Source: Wurfbainia villosa
Lineage: Eukaryota > Streptophyta > Magnoliopsida > Zingiberales > Zingiberaceae
Direction: 5' to 3'
Assembly (NCBI GenBank): GCA_025175895.1
Contig: CM046004.1
Coordinates: 17,657,011 to 17,721,010, forward strand
Length of the DNA: 64,000 nt
The notes below the pieces were generated by a model. The model saw nothing but the letters and a program-made list of their open reading frames with translations. It was not told the origin of the DNA and did not search any database. Positions 46,350-59,942 of this stretch are shown in pieces. The translations under genes and the position numbers were made by a program. Numbering within the stretch: the first letter of the stretch is position 1; each line of letters begins with the position of its first letter.

Positions 46350-49330
46350 ATTAGACTTCGTCGATCCGGTCCGATCCAGTCCGAAACCGTCGGATTCGGG
46401 TTAATAAAATATCGACCATTAACCGCCCGTGGCCAGATTCTGGATCGAGTTTCATGGAACTGTTCCGGATTCGGTCCGGTCCGGATCCGAGTCGAGTCCG
46501 GGTCGTGTCTGGGTCCGATCCGGTCCAGGTCCGGGTTCGGATCCGATCCGGTTAATCGTCGTCTTAGTTAAATAAATAAAAAAATAAAAAATGATGTAAA
46601 TAATTAAAATAAAAAAAAATTGCACAATTAAACTTATAAAAACTCTGTCAAATATTTCATTATCTCAATACAAAATATATTACATCTTGGACTTAAATAA
46701 AAAAATCTATTACAATAAAAAAATCAAATACATTTCAGTCGTATTCGGTATTTCCTCCCGTCGTCGTAGTTCCGGATGTTCCTTCTGTTTCGTCTTGGTC
46801 TTCTTCGTCACTTTTAATATGTTGGGTTCGACTTGCAGCTTTTGACCAATCATTGAGTAAACATTGTGCTTCCAAATTTTTCGACCTTAAGCTTGAACGT
46901 CTCTTGTTCAATGTATTTCCTCCGATACTAAAAGTTTGTTCCACTACAACCGTTAAAACTGGACAAGCTAGAATTTCTTTTGTCATTATAGATAAGATTG
47001 GAAATATTTGAGTTCTTTGCGACCACCATTTTAGAATGTCGAAGCTTTCTTCATCTGCATCACTAAAATCAAAAGAAGTGGTCAAATAATTCTCAAGTTC
47101 CTGACTGGAACTTGAGGAACCTCGTGGACGTTTAGTCCATTGCCTTAATAACAATTGTGTTTTAGTGAGTTTAGAAGTAATAATACTAGTTGTAGTAGAT
47201 TGATGTATTTCATGTCCAATAGTTTGTTCACCATATTTAATGTTATATTCATTATAAATATCATATAAATGAGTTTTAATATTAAACAAAATCAAAGGAA
47301 TATTAGGAGCAGTTTCAGTAATAGGGTTTAAAGATTCATAATATAATGCTAACATATCTTACAAACCATCTAATTTAAGTCTAGGATCTAAAACAAAAGC
47401 ACATAAAAATATTTCATGAATGTTTAAGAAATATTTTTCCCATTTTTCTTTCATTACATAAATAAATTGAGATAAATAAATATCATTTGATTGAATATGT
47501 TCATTAAAATACATGCAATATTACAAAAATGTATTAAAACTAAATGTGAAGTTGGATAATAAACACCTGATAATTGGTCACTAGCATCACTAAAAACTTT
47601 TAAAATTTCACAAATACTAGTGCATATATTCCATTGATTTGAAAACAAATAAATATCATTGTGATCAATACGTGATGAAAAACATACATAATAAATCTTT
47701 GTATTCAAAAGTAGATAACAACAATTTATAAGTAGAATTCCAACGAGTTGGAACGCCACGCGCAAACCGCTTAGTTTAGCTTCATACCATTTATTTTATA
47801 AAATTTTCTCCATTCTTTCATAACTCGAGATGTGTCATAAATACCGAATCGACTCTAATTGGTTGAATATGTGATCCTAAATTTTTAAGTCCATCTTGAA
47901 ACACACAAATTTAAAATGCGCGTATAAACCTAATATGAAAAATCTTCCACCTATTGATGGTTTACGTATATCAATAAGTTCACTAATACTAGAGGTATTT
48001 GCACTAGCATTATCAAAAGAAATTGAAAAAACTTTAAGTTAGACCATATTCTTCAAAATAATAAAAATAAGTTGTGAAATATTTTTGTCTTTGTGTGTTT
48101 TCGTTAAAACATCTATACGCTAGGCAATCTTTTTGAATGTCCCAATTATTATCAATCCAACGACAAGTAATACCCATATACGAACAACTTCACAACGATC
48201 ACCCAAATATCAACACAAAGAAACTTTCATCGCTTAAACTAGAAAATTCTTTAATCAATTCTTGTTTTTGTTACTAAGACTAATTTTAAAAGTGTACGCT
48301 TTTAGAGTATTTCTTGGGATACGCTTAATGAAGGATTTGACTTGTAGAAAGCCAATTTTCAAAAGATAATTTATCACTAAAACTAAAAGAAAGTTGTTCG
48401 ATTCAATCGCACAAAATTTAGCGATTTCTTCTCTAAATCTAGTTTCACAAATTTAAAGAGTTTAGATTCGTTACTAACTCATTGAGAAGAGAATGTGAAT
48501 TTGAGTTTGAGAATCCATCAATATCAATTTCCACCTGGATGATTTCTCTCAGCATGCGAGTAAGGGTTCCGTAACCTCCTCCTTGTTGAAATTTGTAACA
48601 TTTCGAACAATATTTGCATTTTGCTTGCATATCATCGGAAGGAGCGTTACTTTTGAAATGTTTGGTGAAGATATCGGATCTGAGGCGAGGCACTCGAGTT
48701 TGTCTTATGAAGTGGAACCCGCCATCGCATCGGATGTATTGCTCTACTTTCTTGACTTTGATGATGATGATGTATTTGAAATTCATCACGGAAATATCAA
48801 GATCGTAGTCGGCGCCGATATCGAATGGAGGTGAATCGCCTTGCTCGAACTCGAACTCGGCGGTGGTGGCATTATGCTCTTTCCTTCGCACCGACCGCAC
48901 ACGACTTGATCCGGCTCGGACATCAAAAATATGACTTGAGAGTTGAGACTTGAAAGCGAATGAGGAATGAGAATTAGAGAATTGAAGAGAAGTGGTGATT
49001 TGTGAAAAAATGAAAGGGACTGGAGGTGTATTTATAGGAAATGCGTGGCCGTCGGTTCAAAAAAGGTCGACCGTAGGGTTCGAAAGGTCGATTTCGCCGG
49101 CCGACGTGGTCGCCGTGCACCCAACAACCACGCGCGTTGATCATCAGACCACGAAATCGTGGCTAATTAATTTTTTTTAATCGCCGATTCATTTTTTTCC
49201 GGTTCGATTTTTAAAAAAATCGGGACCGGACCGCTTTAGCGGTTCGGTCGGTCCGGTCAAACCCATTGGCGGTTAACGCGGACCGTTGACCCTGTCCGAT
49301 TCGGGTCTCGGGTTTGACGGACCTGACTGT
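46350..49330 (-). mobile_element. hAT-family DNA transposon, decayed
   Basis: Both ends are rich in repeated CGGTCCG/CCGGTCCG motifs (46360-46560 and 49195-49300), the subterminal binding sites expected of a hAT element. A transposase relic on the minus strand fills the middle. I could not fix the exact inverted repeats or the 8-bp TSD by eye, so the limits are approximate. Confidence 0.65.
46735..48900 (-). pseudogene. hAT transposase (RICESLEEPER type), broken into three frames
   Basis: N-terminal frame 48900-48445 carries a BED-type zinc finger: SDIFTKHFKSNAPSDDMQAKCKYCSKCYKF, then GGGYGTLTRMLRE where intact genes have GT-L-H-H. The middle frame 47765-47454 has DIYLFSNQWNICTSICEILKVFSDASDQLSGVYYPTSHLVLIHFCNI, the segment around the hAT core. 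C-terminal frame 47355-46735 has ELENYLTTSFDF, then FDILKWWSQRTQIFPILS and PVLTVVVEQTFSIGGNTLNKRRSSL. This is the hAT dimerisation domain with its W-W and S-F-S-G motifs; VEQTFS replaces the usual SE-FS. Between them (48440-47770) stops and indels remove most of the catalytic core. Confidence 0.85.
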
Positions 49331-49581
49331 CGGTCTATTTGTGATCCCGCCACAGCATCACCATTGTCCGATCCTAACTTACTAACTTACCGCCCACCTA
49401 TTTTCAAAATTACAGCCAGCAGAGAACCACACCATTTGCTCCGAAAGCACCAGCCGATGATCCAATCCATGTCGATAAAATGAAAGGCTTTACTGGAAGT
49501 AAAGGACAGCCTTCTTCTTTCAAGATTCAATTACTACTACGCTCCATAGATCGATCGAGAAGAGGAGGTGCAGGAATCGGA

Positions 49582-49924
49582 ATGGAAAAGAACACGCCGG
49601 TGAGGAAGTCGCACGCTTCAACTTCTGATCTTCTTACGTTGTCAGAGATGCCTGCGCTGGCGACCGATGACCGATCAATCGGTAAAAGAAGAATTCCAGA
49701 ATGTTTGCTTCATCGGTGGATCTGGTTCACCTTCTTTATTTCTCGTCGTAGCCGGTGGAAGGGATCAGCAAAGTGATGTTCGGGACGCAGTTGTCCGCAG
49801 AGGGACAAAACTGAAAGAGATGAGTGGCAGTGACATCTTTGCTGACGGAAAAGTTGCTTCACGAGACTACTTTGGTGCAGTCCTCAAGCCGCCTTGTGGG
49901 GAAAGCAGCATTTCTCTGGTTTAG
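49582..49924 (+). pseudogene. DUF4057-family protein, N-terminal piece
   Basis: The frame at 49582 starts MEKNTPVRKSHASTSDLLTLSEMPALATDDRSIGK, matching the opening of plant DUF4057 proteins (MERSTPVRKPHTSTADLLTWSE). A second conserved block, ISKVMFGTQLSAEGQ at about 49766-49810, and a third, KLKEMSGSDIFADGKVAS at about 49810-49865, lie in different frames. Blocks 1 and 2 could be joined by an intron with donor GTAAAAG (about 49681) and acceptor near 49764. Blocks 2 and 3 are separated by a stop in AAC TGA, so a frameshift or sequence error is needed. Function of the family is unknown. The rest of the gene (homologues are about 300 residues) is absent, so I call it a fragment. Confidence 0.55.
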
Positions 49925-50220
49925 TCCCCCTTCTTTACCACAGTCTCCTCTCCTGAAACTTAATTATCTGGAGGGGGTGGTTTACGTGGGCAAAATACTT
50001 TTTCTCTCACTTTTACATTTTTAATATGATTTCTTTGTTTTAAAAAATGGTATTTATGGAATTAAAATACTAAAATAACACGGAAAGACTCCGCACTACT
50101 TGAATTCTTTTTTCGTTTCCAAAGAAAATTTTTAAAGATTGAGTGGTTTATTATTTGGAGAACTCTAAATTCATTTTTCTCTACATATTTAATTTTTTAA
50201 AAAAAATTAAAGAATAAAAT

Positions 50221-50293
50221 CGACTCAGCTGGGGATCGAACCCAGAATCTCTGGTTCCGTAGACCAGCGCCTTATCCATTGGGCCACAGAGTC
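50221..50293 (-). tRNA. tRNA-Arg (anticodon ACG)
   Basis: 73 nt on the minus strand beginning GACTCTGTGGCCCAATGG. The anticodon arm CTGGT-CTACGGA-ACCAG puts ACG at positions 34-36, and the T arm CTGGG-TTCGATC-CCCAG is intact. It matches the plant nuclear tRNA-Arg(ACG) pattern. The acceptor stem carries one T-T mismatch (pair 6-67) where plants have C-G. No CCA is encoded, as usual for nuclear genes. A 4-5 T terminator is not obvious directly downstream. Confidence 0.93.
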
Positions 50294-50535
50294 AACTGTA
50301 TTTAAATAAAATGTAAGCAACAATATAACATAATATAAATTTTATTTTAATATTGCCACATGTGCAGGTAAATATAATATATTGTAACCAAATATCCTGA
50401 TAGGTAATTTCAATTTCTAAGTGCCTGCTATGATGAATGACTGAGAGTTGAAAATAGAAAATCAAAATAAAATAAACACTCAGCGAATTATGAAGTGATA
50501 GATATGAATATCGAGAACAAATTTGCAAGTCATAG

Positions 50536-51622
50536 TGAAAGGACCTAACCCCGTATGCATATACAAAATCCCTAGTCACACGTAAATATTATCCATTATA
50601 CACAAGGTCGTAACGCCAGACAACAATCTATTTATTTCCATCCAATTTAGCAGTCTCAACTACACAGCAAACCCTCAAAACCTAAAGAAAAATAAAACAT
50701 CAAATCATCTCCCCTCAATCTGGAAACCTTGTTCCATAGATGCCCCGGACAATGTGTGTCATGCTCATCATCATCTCCTCAGTTACACCACCTCCGCTTC
50801 ATGCGTCTCAATCGAGGTGTCCTGTTCCCTACCTGAAATTGTTATGTGACATCATGAGTTTACTGACCAAAGAAGTAGATCAACGATGTGATATAACACG
50901 GAGGAGAAATTGAAGGAAACATATAACTACACAACGGTAAATAAACTACTATAGTCCAACATGCATTTCTGGTTACACTTTCAGTAAGTCAATAAAACAT
51001 ACCAATACTTTTAATCAACATATCATTATAACAAGTACATCGAACCCAATCATGCCTTCTCATACGCTTAATCGCACTAAACATAAACACTGCGTACTAC
51101 ATTATGCATTTAAAATGTCGAGCGATACCAAATATCTTAATTTCTAACTCGATCCGAGGTACTCTAGGAAGAAACTAAGAAATATCATCACCATCACATC
51201 TTGGGTGGGCCCTCCCGGAGCTCAACCCGGGAGCCCAACCCGCCCAGCACCACTAATGCCATGTACATACAGGTTAGTTAACTAAGAATTTCATTTTTCT
51301 ACCATACTATCGGAATGATAACATGACATCGTGAATAGACGCGTATATATATATATAGATCTAACCTCATACAGTAGTAGATGTTAACATAACTTATTCA
51401 CATAACATCAAGCGTAAGAAGGATCGATGAACATTTTAGCTAAAGAAAATAAGAACATTAAACATCGTTGGTGAACAAATATATATATTTATATATAGAT
51501 CTAACCTCATACATGGGTAGATGGTAATTACACATACATACATATAAAGATCTAACCTCATACACGGGTAGATGGTAATTACACATACATATATATAAAG
51601 ATCTAACCTATACATTAGATGG

Positions 51623-51657
<35 letters not shown>

Positions 51658-52985
51658 AACCTCATACATGTGCAGATTTATATTTATCACATATTATAAA
51701 TCATTTACAAAGATTACGAAAAAAAAAGAATCTTATAAAGGATTAACTAAACACCGGGAACGCCTATAACAGAATCATCTAGCACCTAAAGCTCATATAC
51801 ATACTAACTTTTCTATCCAACCTAGCATGATTCATTTCCATCAAACTACCCCTTACCTCTATTAAATATTTATCCGCTATTAATTGAAGATTTAACCTCA
51901 TGCACATTGTTCGCTCACCCAATTCATTAGACCCCAACAAGTGTATATCCGCTATTTTCCCCTACCTGGATGAAACCCTCCATACTAATCCACGCTTAAA
52001 TTCATCGATACGATCCTAAAATCCTAAACCGACCTCCTTCCTTCCAACGACACCAATCTATTTATCCCTTCCCTTTCCTTGTTCCTCGTGCCGATCGTCG
52101 ACCGAAGCATGGTCAATCTACCACCAAAATGGGGCAGTAGAGCACGCTGACGTTCCCAACCATCCGAATTCCCATTATAGTTTCAACGATTTAATTCCTA
52201 GCCACCTCCGAGATCTCCTCGCCCTCACCTCCTCAAGCCGACGGAAAACACCATTGCGTCACATCGCTCCATCCACCCAAACCTCCGCGATTCCCCTACG
52301 CCTCGCTAGAACACCAATCGGTAACCCAATCCACCGACGGTGGATTCCCAAAATCACCGAATTCCAAACCTCCTCACCCATCGAGAACCTCCTTCCTCCC
52401 CCAAGATCAAGGCCCTAGTCCCTTCCGTGCCTCTCCGTCATTACCTCCACCTAGTCGTTGGATAGCCACTCACCGTTCGCCCTAGCTCAACCTATCCCCA
52501 GCAACACCGGTAACCCACTGCGGACGCCTGTTAGAACCTAAACGGGACATCCCCCTCACCGACGAGCTTCAATCCTTAACATCCCGACTCCAACTCGGCC
52601 AGTCCCAACGCTGAAGTCAGCTGGATTCGCCGCCTCGACAACCCTAGCCAAAGATTACTCACCGTGAAAAGGAAGAAGGAAGGTCGAGTAGCTCCGCAGT
52701 TGCGTCGACTCGGCAAGAAGGACTGCTCGCTTCCTTCGCTCGCCGACGGCTCGCATGGCAGAGTACGGGTCATTGTGAACGAAAAGAAACGGAGAAAAAG
52801 AAAAAAAAAGAGAAAAGGAAAATATATATAGGGGTTTGGCCGGTTAATTAGGGTTTAGGGTTTTTCCCCTTTTCGCCTCTCAACGGTGATTATTTAGGGT
52901 GTAAATAGACCCCGAAATTTATCCCCCTTTTTCGATGATTTTCGCCCGTGTATTTATTTATTTATTTATTTATTATTATTGTTAT

Positions 52986-53022
<37 letters not shown>

Positions 53023-53046
53023 TATTTTTTTTTCCGAGACTTGACA
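50536..53046 (-). repeat. Left LTR of the chromovirus (its 3' LTR)
   Basis: Contains a tandem block at 51355-51670 of about 50-bp units ending AGATCTAACCTCATACA-GGTAGATGGTAATT, an (AT)n run at 51625-51655, and a (TTTA)n/(TA)n tract at 52950-53025. TATATATAGGGG near 52825 reads on the plus strand; a matching promoter box for the minus orientation was not found. Confidence 0.9.
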
Positions 53047-53060
53047 ACTCTTTCCCCCTA

Positions 53061-56000
53061 AAAAAAAAATTTCGTCCTCGAAATTTGACTTACCAAATAG
53101 TTCAGTGGTAATCGCCACGATATCCCGCTTTCGGCCTCCGGGTAGCTTCCTCTATCTGTTGATTTCCCATAAAACTTTCACCATTCGATTTCTTTATTTC
53201 TCGACTTCCGTGACTTGATCTAATATTTGTTCGGTCTTACCTCGTAGGATAGATCCGTGTCCACTGTGGCTTCATACCCAATCGCGTACGCGGGATTAGG
53301 AAGGTATCTCCCATGGATACGAAACACATTATGAACTCCCGAGTTTGGTGGTAGCGCAACTTGACTCGGTATGCTCGTGTTCCAATCCGTCGATCGAGGA
53401 TCTCAAAAGGCCCAATATACCCTGACTAAGTTTGCCCTTCCTTCCGAACCAAGATTCTTCACTGGGTGACACTTTGAGAAATACATGGTCTCCCATGTGA
53501 ACTCTAGGTCCCTCCTTCGACAATCAAGATAACTCTTTTGGCGACTGCGTCGTCGCATTGCGTACATCCGGATCTTTGCTCTAGTTCCACAACAGGTCAC
53601 AATCTCTGGACCCAATCGCCCTTTCTCCTACCTCTTCCCAAATGTAGTGGGGTTCTACACCTTCTTCCGTATAAGCGCTCATAGGAGCCATACCGATGGT
53701 GGATTGATAACTATTATTATAGGTGAACTCTGGCGGTTTGGACTCTAACTCCCTTCAAATCTATAATGCAAGCTCGTAGCATATCTTCCAAAATCTGAAT
53801 TACTCGCTCAGATTACCCGATCTGGGGATGGAAAGCAGCAAAGCAAGTTTTGTACCCAATCCCGTCTGCAAACTCTTCCGTAACCCCGATGTAAATTTTG
53901 GATCCCTATCGACAATCCGATCCGAATTCCATGTAACCTTACTATTTCGTATGCATAACTCTGCATATCAGATCATAGTGAAAGTGGTTTTCACCGCAAA
54001 GTGGGCCGACTTCGTAATCGATCCACAATAACCCATACTGCATTTGATCCCTTAAGCGAGATCGGTAATCCTCCCACAAAATCCACGGCAACATTTTCCC
54101 ACTTCAGGCAGGTATCGGAGCGGTTCAAGCGATCCGCGGGCCTGGTGCTCGGCTTTCACTGTTGACATGTAAGGCACTCATGAACCATCTTGCATGTCTC
54201 TCTTCACGCCCGGCCACCAATATAATAGTCGATATCCTTATACATCTTTTGTCGCCAGGTGGATAGAGTACTGGTAGTGAGCTTCCTCACGAGATTCTCC
54301 TCAGGATTCACCCTTAGGCACCCATATACGGCCCTTCAGATCGCACTATCCCATCAATCACCGAGTAGATGGTGCTACCCTTCGCTTCATCTTTGCTTTC
54401 CATTCCATTAATCGCTGATCCGAGGCTCGTTCTCGCCGGGATTTGATCCCGTAAGTTCGATGTAACCACATCCGTAACCTAACGGCCACCGCTGGTGCTA
54501 TCACCTCCACTCTTATCTGAAATTCCGATATCAATCTTTGTTGGGTGGTCAATCAGTAATAAGCGTCGCCGTCTTGCGACTCAGCGATCCGCATCCGCCA
54601 CATTAGCCTTACCCGGTGATAGTTAATATCATAGCCATAATCTTTTACCAACTTCAACCATCGCTCTGCCGCAGATATTCGATTCCTTTTGAGTAAAGAA
54701 ATATTTCATGATCCATGTAGATCTCGATCGTTCTCCGTAAAGATAGTGTCGCCAGATCTTCAAAGCGAAGACGATACCGCTAGTTCCGTGTCATGTGTAG
54801 GATAATTCGCTTACGACCTTCAATCGACGGATCGTAACGACCCTCCCTTCGTGATCAATACATCCCCTAGACCTGAGTTTGGAGGCATCGGTGTACGCAC
54901 AAATGCCCACGTCGAATGCAAGCAAAAGCATCATCACCTTTCCTTTAGCTCCATAAAACTCTTCTCGTGATCGAGTAGTCCACTCATACTCACCCCTTCT
55001 TGTCAACGTCGGGGTAGCGCTTGATTCGTGAAAAATTCAATAAATCTGCGATAATACCCCGCAGTCGGGAAGCTTCAATTTCAGAACATTCCTCGAGCAT
55101 TTCAACTCGATTGCCTTCCACTTTTGACCGATCCACCTCTATTCCTCTCCGAGACTATATGCCCTAAAAATACTATTTGTCTCATCGGAAATCGATTCTT
55201 GAACTTAGCAGATAACCGCTTATCCTTGAGTCCGCAGATACGTCGGATGTTGTCGGTGCTCTTCGCGACTCTGAGAGTAAATTAGTATATCATCGATGAA
55301 GACAATCATGTATGGGCCGGAAAATCCGGTTCATCAAATCCATAAAGGTCGCGGGCATTAGTGAGTCCAAACGGCATAACTAGAAACTCATAATGACCAT
55401 ATCGAGTTCTGAACGCAGTTTTATGAACATCTTCTCCTTTCACCCTCAGTTGGTGGTACTCGACCTCAAGTCAATTTTGAGAATACCGCTGCTCCTCGTA
55501 GTGATCGACGTCATCATCGATTCTAGGCAACGGTACTTATTCTCGATCAGAATCTTGTTCAACTCCTAGTCAACGACAATCGCATCAACCGCCCTTCTTA
55601 CGGAGTAACAACACCGCGCTCCCGGGGTGACATTAATCGGCCTGGATGAAACCCTTATCCGGTAGTTCTTGTAGTTGCTCTTCGGTTCCTTCATTTCGGT
55701 GCGAGGCACGGCGTGCTTTGACACTGGGTGGTTCCCGATACTAATTCTATCCCAAACTCAACTTCCCGACGGGCAATCCCAATATCCTCCGGAAATACAT
55801 CGGAGAAATCCTGACTACCTCTACTTCCTCCGCATCGGGTTTAAAAGTCTCGTAACTTCCCATTATGTTGACTAGTAAACTGCTTACACCCTTACTTAAC
55901 ATTTTCTCGAGCTTTACATGCCGATATAATAGTAGATGACTAACGTGGAGGTTGCATCAAGATGACAAATCCATCATTTTGTAGTTTCGCTTAACCGTCC

Positions 56001-57430
56001 CTTTGTTTATACAATGATAATGGCCTCGCATCGGTCAACCAATCCATACCTGTAATTACATCAAAGTCCACCATCTCTAATACAATAAGTTCGCGATATC
56101 GTATAGTTCTGCGTCCTTATCAGACAGTTCCTCACTATTACATTGGGTCATTCTTCCCTGAAGCGAGGACACGGTATAGCCGGTAGCCATCGGATCACAT
56201 GAAATACCTAGTTTTGCAACGTAGGCCACCGATATGAAAGAGTGTGAGCTCCAGAATCTATTAAGGCATGGCGGTAGGTTGACAATAGAAATTCTACCGT
56301 GATAATGGCCGAATCCGGATCCACGCTCTCATAGATACACTCTTCCTCTAGTTGGCTCTTTGAGTTGAGGGCGATTCATGAAAGTGCCCAGATTTCTTGA
56401 CTTAGCAGACACATCTGTACCCACCAAACATCGACTGCATAGTCTTATAAAGACTTGGGACACCGAAGTTTTGCTTTCACCTCGAGAACAGATGGTCGGT
56501 GGTCGGGGCTCCGGGTCGTCGTGGCTGCGTCTCACATGTGTTGCCTCGCCGCTCGGTGCAAACCTCTTCGACTTTCGACGCAGAGGTTCCCTCCCGTAAC
56601 TAGACCTCTTAGTCGTACTTCCTTTATCACGTCATTCTGTCCCTCTCGCCATCGTGAGCTGATCCACGGCCTCTCAAGGTGGTAACTCGACTCACCTCGA
56701 CATCATGGCGGATGGCTGCCCTCAATCCTTGATGAAATGTTTACTCCTCTCGGTTGGTAGCGATCATAGGTACAAAATACGCGCCTTCTCGAATTCCTCG
56801 ACATACTCGCTCGGTCCTCGCGGCTCTAGAATTCTCGGCCATTCGGGTTCGTGTCCGCAGAAAGTATTTACCGTAAAATACCTCCTTGAATTCAACCCAA
56901 GTAGTTGTAGCTAAATCCACCGAACGCACTCTCCCACCATATCCGAGCATCGCCTTAGCGTAATACGGCGCACTCTCACCTTATCGGCATCGATGTAAGA
57001 AGTCGTGAAGTCATATATTGTCTCCAATGATCGAATCCATCCTTCGCCACAATCGGTCGAGAGCTTCCCTTAAATGCATCGGTCCAAGGTCCTCGAATCG
57101 CTTGAAATTGGGTTCACCGGTGTGGACCATCGGGGTGTTTCCACGCTCTCGGCTCTCAACGGTTGTTGAATCTGTTCCCCCGAATCCGACTCTGTTCTGC
57201 GATAATCAAGCTCGAGAAACCGACTATTCTACCCCCCCTTCACGCATTGTTTCTTGACCGCCATTCTCTATAAAACCCGATACATATCGTTATCTCCAAT
57301 TTATCCATAAACCTAAACATGATTACATTAAGACTACTACTTGAAAAGTAAATTTAAAGCTTACAATCATGAGACGGATGTATTCGAGTCTCGATGAGAT
57401 TGCGCACACACATCGCCCTTAGGATCGCTC
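53061..57430 (-). pseudogene. Chromovirus gag-pol, frameshifted
   Basis: From high to low: gag about 57430-56340, the end near 56530 holding a CX2C-like piece. RT is about 55650-54950, with QFLGHVIS-type tail broken. RNase H is at 55006-54791 (FYGAKGKVMMLLLAFDVGICAYTDASKLRSRGC, the 'YTDAS' motif clear, then VVTIRRLKVV). Integrase is about 54350-53700 and the tail at 53610-53300 reads GDHVFLKVSP, FGRKGKLS. C-terminal chromodomain-like residues (KEIEWVKVLW-type, then ATWEPE-like) lie about 53200-53100. No frame exceeds about 85 residues. Confidence 0.85.
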
Positions 57431-57445
57431 GCTTCCGATACCAAC

Positions 57446-59890
57446 CGAAAGGACCTAACCTCAGATGCATATACAAAATCCCTAGTCACACGTAATATTA
57501 TCCATTATACACAAGGTCGTAACGCGACAACAATCTATTTATTTCCATCCAATTTAGCGGTCCTAACTACACAAAGAAACCTCAAAACTCAAGAAAAATA
57601 AAACATCAAATCATCTCCTCAACTGGAAACCCTGCTCCATAGATGCCCCTGACAATGTGTGTCATGCCATCATCATCTCCTCGCCATTACACCACCTCCG
57701 CATGCGTCTCAATCGAGGTGTCATGTTCCCTACCACAAATTGTTATGTGACATCGTGAGTTCACTGTAAAGAAGTAGATCAGCGTGGATATAACACAGGG
57801 AGGAGAAATTCAGAAGGAAACATATAACTACACAACGGTAAATGTAAACTACTATAGTCCAACATGCATTTTCGGTTACACTTTCGTAAGTCAATACGAA
57901 ACATACCAATACTTTTAATCAACATATCATTATAACAAGTACAAATAACCTAATCATGCCTTTCGTTACGCTTAATCGCACCTAAACATAAACACTCGTG
58001 GTACCTCACATTATGCATTTAAAATGCCGAGCTACCAAATATCTTAATTTCTCAGGTAACTCGAGGTACTCTAGGAAGAAACTAAGGGAAACACATCACC
58101 ATCAACATCATTAATTTGGGTGGGCCTCCTGAGCTCAACCCGGGAGCCCAACCCGTCTGTGCACCACTAACGCCATGTACATACAGCTTAGTTAACTAAG
58201 AATTTCTCATTTTCTACCATACTCACATGGAAGGATAACATAGACCATCATGTGAATAGACGTGTATATATATATAGATCTAACCTCATACATGTAGATG
58301 TTAACATAACTTATTCACATAACATCAAGCATAAGAAGGATCGATAACATTTTAGCTAAAGAAAATAAGAACATTAAACATCATCGAACAAATATATATA
58401 TTTATATATAGATCTAACCTCATACATGTAGATGGTAATTACACATACATACATATAGATCTAACCTCATACACGGGTAGATGGTAATTACACATACATA
58501 CATATAGATCTAACCTCATATTAGATGGTAATTACTATATATATATATATATATATAACATCTAACCTCATACATACAGAGTATATATTTATCACATATT
58601 ATAAATCATTTACATTACGAAAAAAAAAGAATCTTATAAAGGATTAACTAAACATGGCCGGGAACGCGCTATAACAGAATCATCTACTGCATAAAGCTCA
58701 TATACATACTAACTTTTCTATCCAACCTAGCATCCGATTCATTTCCATCAAACTACCCTTACCTCTATTAAATATTTATCCGCTATTAATTGAAGATTTA
58801 ACCCTCATGTACATTGTTCGCTCACCCAATTCATTAGACCCCAACAAGTGTATATCCCATTATTTTCCTCTCTGGATGAAACCCTCCATACTAATCCACG
58901 CTTAAATTCATCGATACGATCCTAAAATCCTAAACCGACCTCCTTCCTTCCAATGACACCAATCTATTTATCCCTTCCTTTCCCTTGCTTCCTCGTGCCG
59001 ATCGCACCGAAGCATGGTCACCGGCCACCAAAATGGGGCTAGAGGGGCACGCTGACACGCTCCCAACCATCCAGACCCATTATAGCCCAACGATTTAAAT
59101 TCCTAGCCACCTCCCGAGATCTCCCCGCTCCTCACCTCCTCAAGCCGACGAAAACAAATTGCCGCTGCCATTGCTCCATCCACCCAAACCTCCGCGATTC
59201 CCCCATGCCTCGCTAGAACACTAATCGTAACCTAATCCACCGCACGGTGGATTCCCAAAATCACCGAATTCCAAACCTCCTCACCCATCGAGAACCTCCT
59301 TCCTCACCCCAAGATTGAAGGCCCTAGTCCTTCCCCTGCCTCTCCGTCATTACCTCCACCTAGTCGCTTGATAGCCACTCACCGTCCCTCTAGCTCAACC
59401 TATCCCCAACAACACCGAACCCATCATGGACGTCATAGGAACCTAAACGACATCCCTCACCGACGAAGCCAATCCTTAATATCCCCCGACTCGACTTCGG
59501 CCGACTGTCCCAACGCTGGTTCTTGGATTCGCCGCCCTCGACAACCCTAGCCAAAGATTACTCACCGTGAAAAGGAAGAAGGAAGGTCGAGTAGCTCCGT
59601 GAGGTCAAGCGTCGACTCGGCCGCAAGGACTCGGCGTTCGCTTCTTCGTTTCGCCGACGGCTCATGAGCAGTACGGGTTCTTGTGAGCGAAAAGAAACGG
59701 AGAAAAAGAAAAAAAAAGAGAAAAGGAAAATATATATAGGGGTTCGGCCAGTTAATTAGGGTTTAGGGTTTTTCCCCTTTTCGCCTCTCAACGGTGATTA
59801 TTTAGGGTGTAAATAGACCCCGAAATTTATCCCCCTTTTTCGATGATTTTCACCCGTGTATTTATTTATTTATTTATTTATTTATTATTA

Positions 59891-59942
<52 letters not shown>

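Noticed and set aside
51436..51690. Open frame with Tyr/Ile repeats in the chromovirus LTR
   Set aside because: It is a translation of the (AT)n and 50-bp tandem repeats of the LTR.
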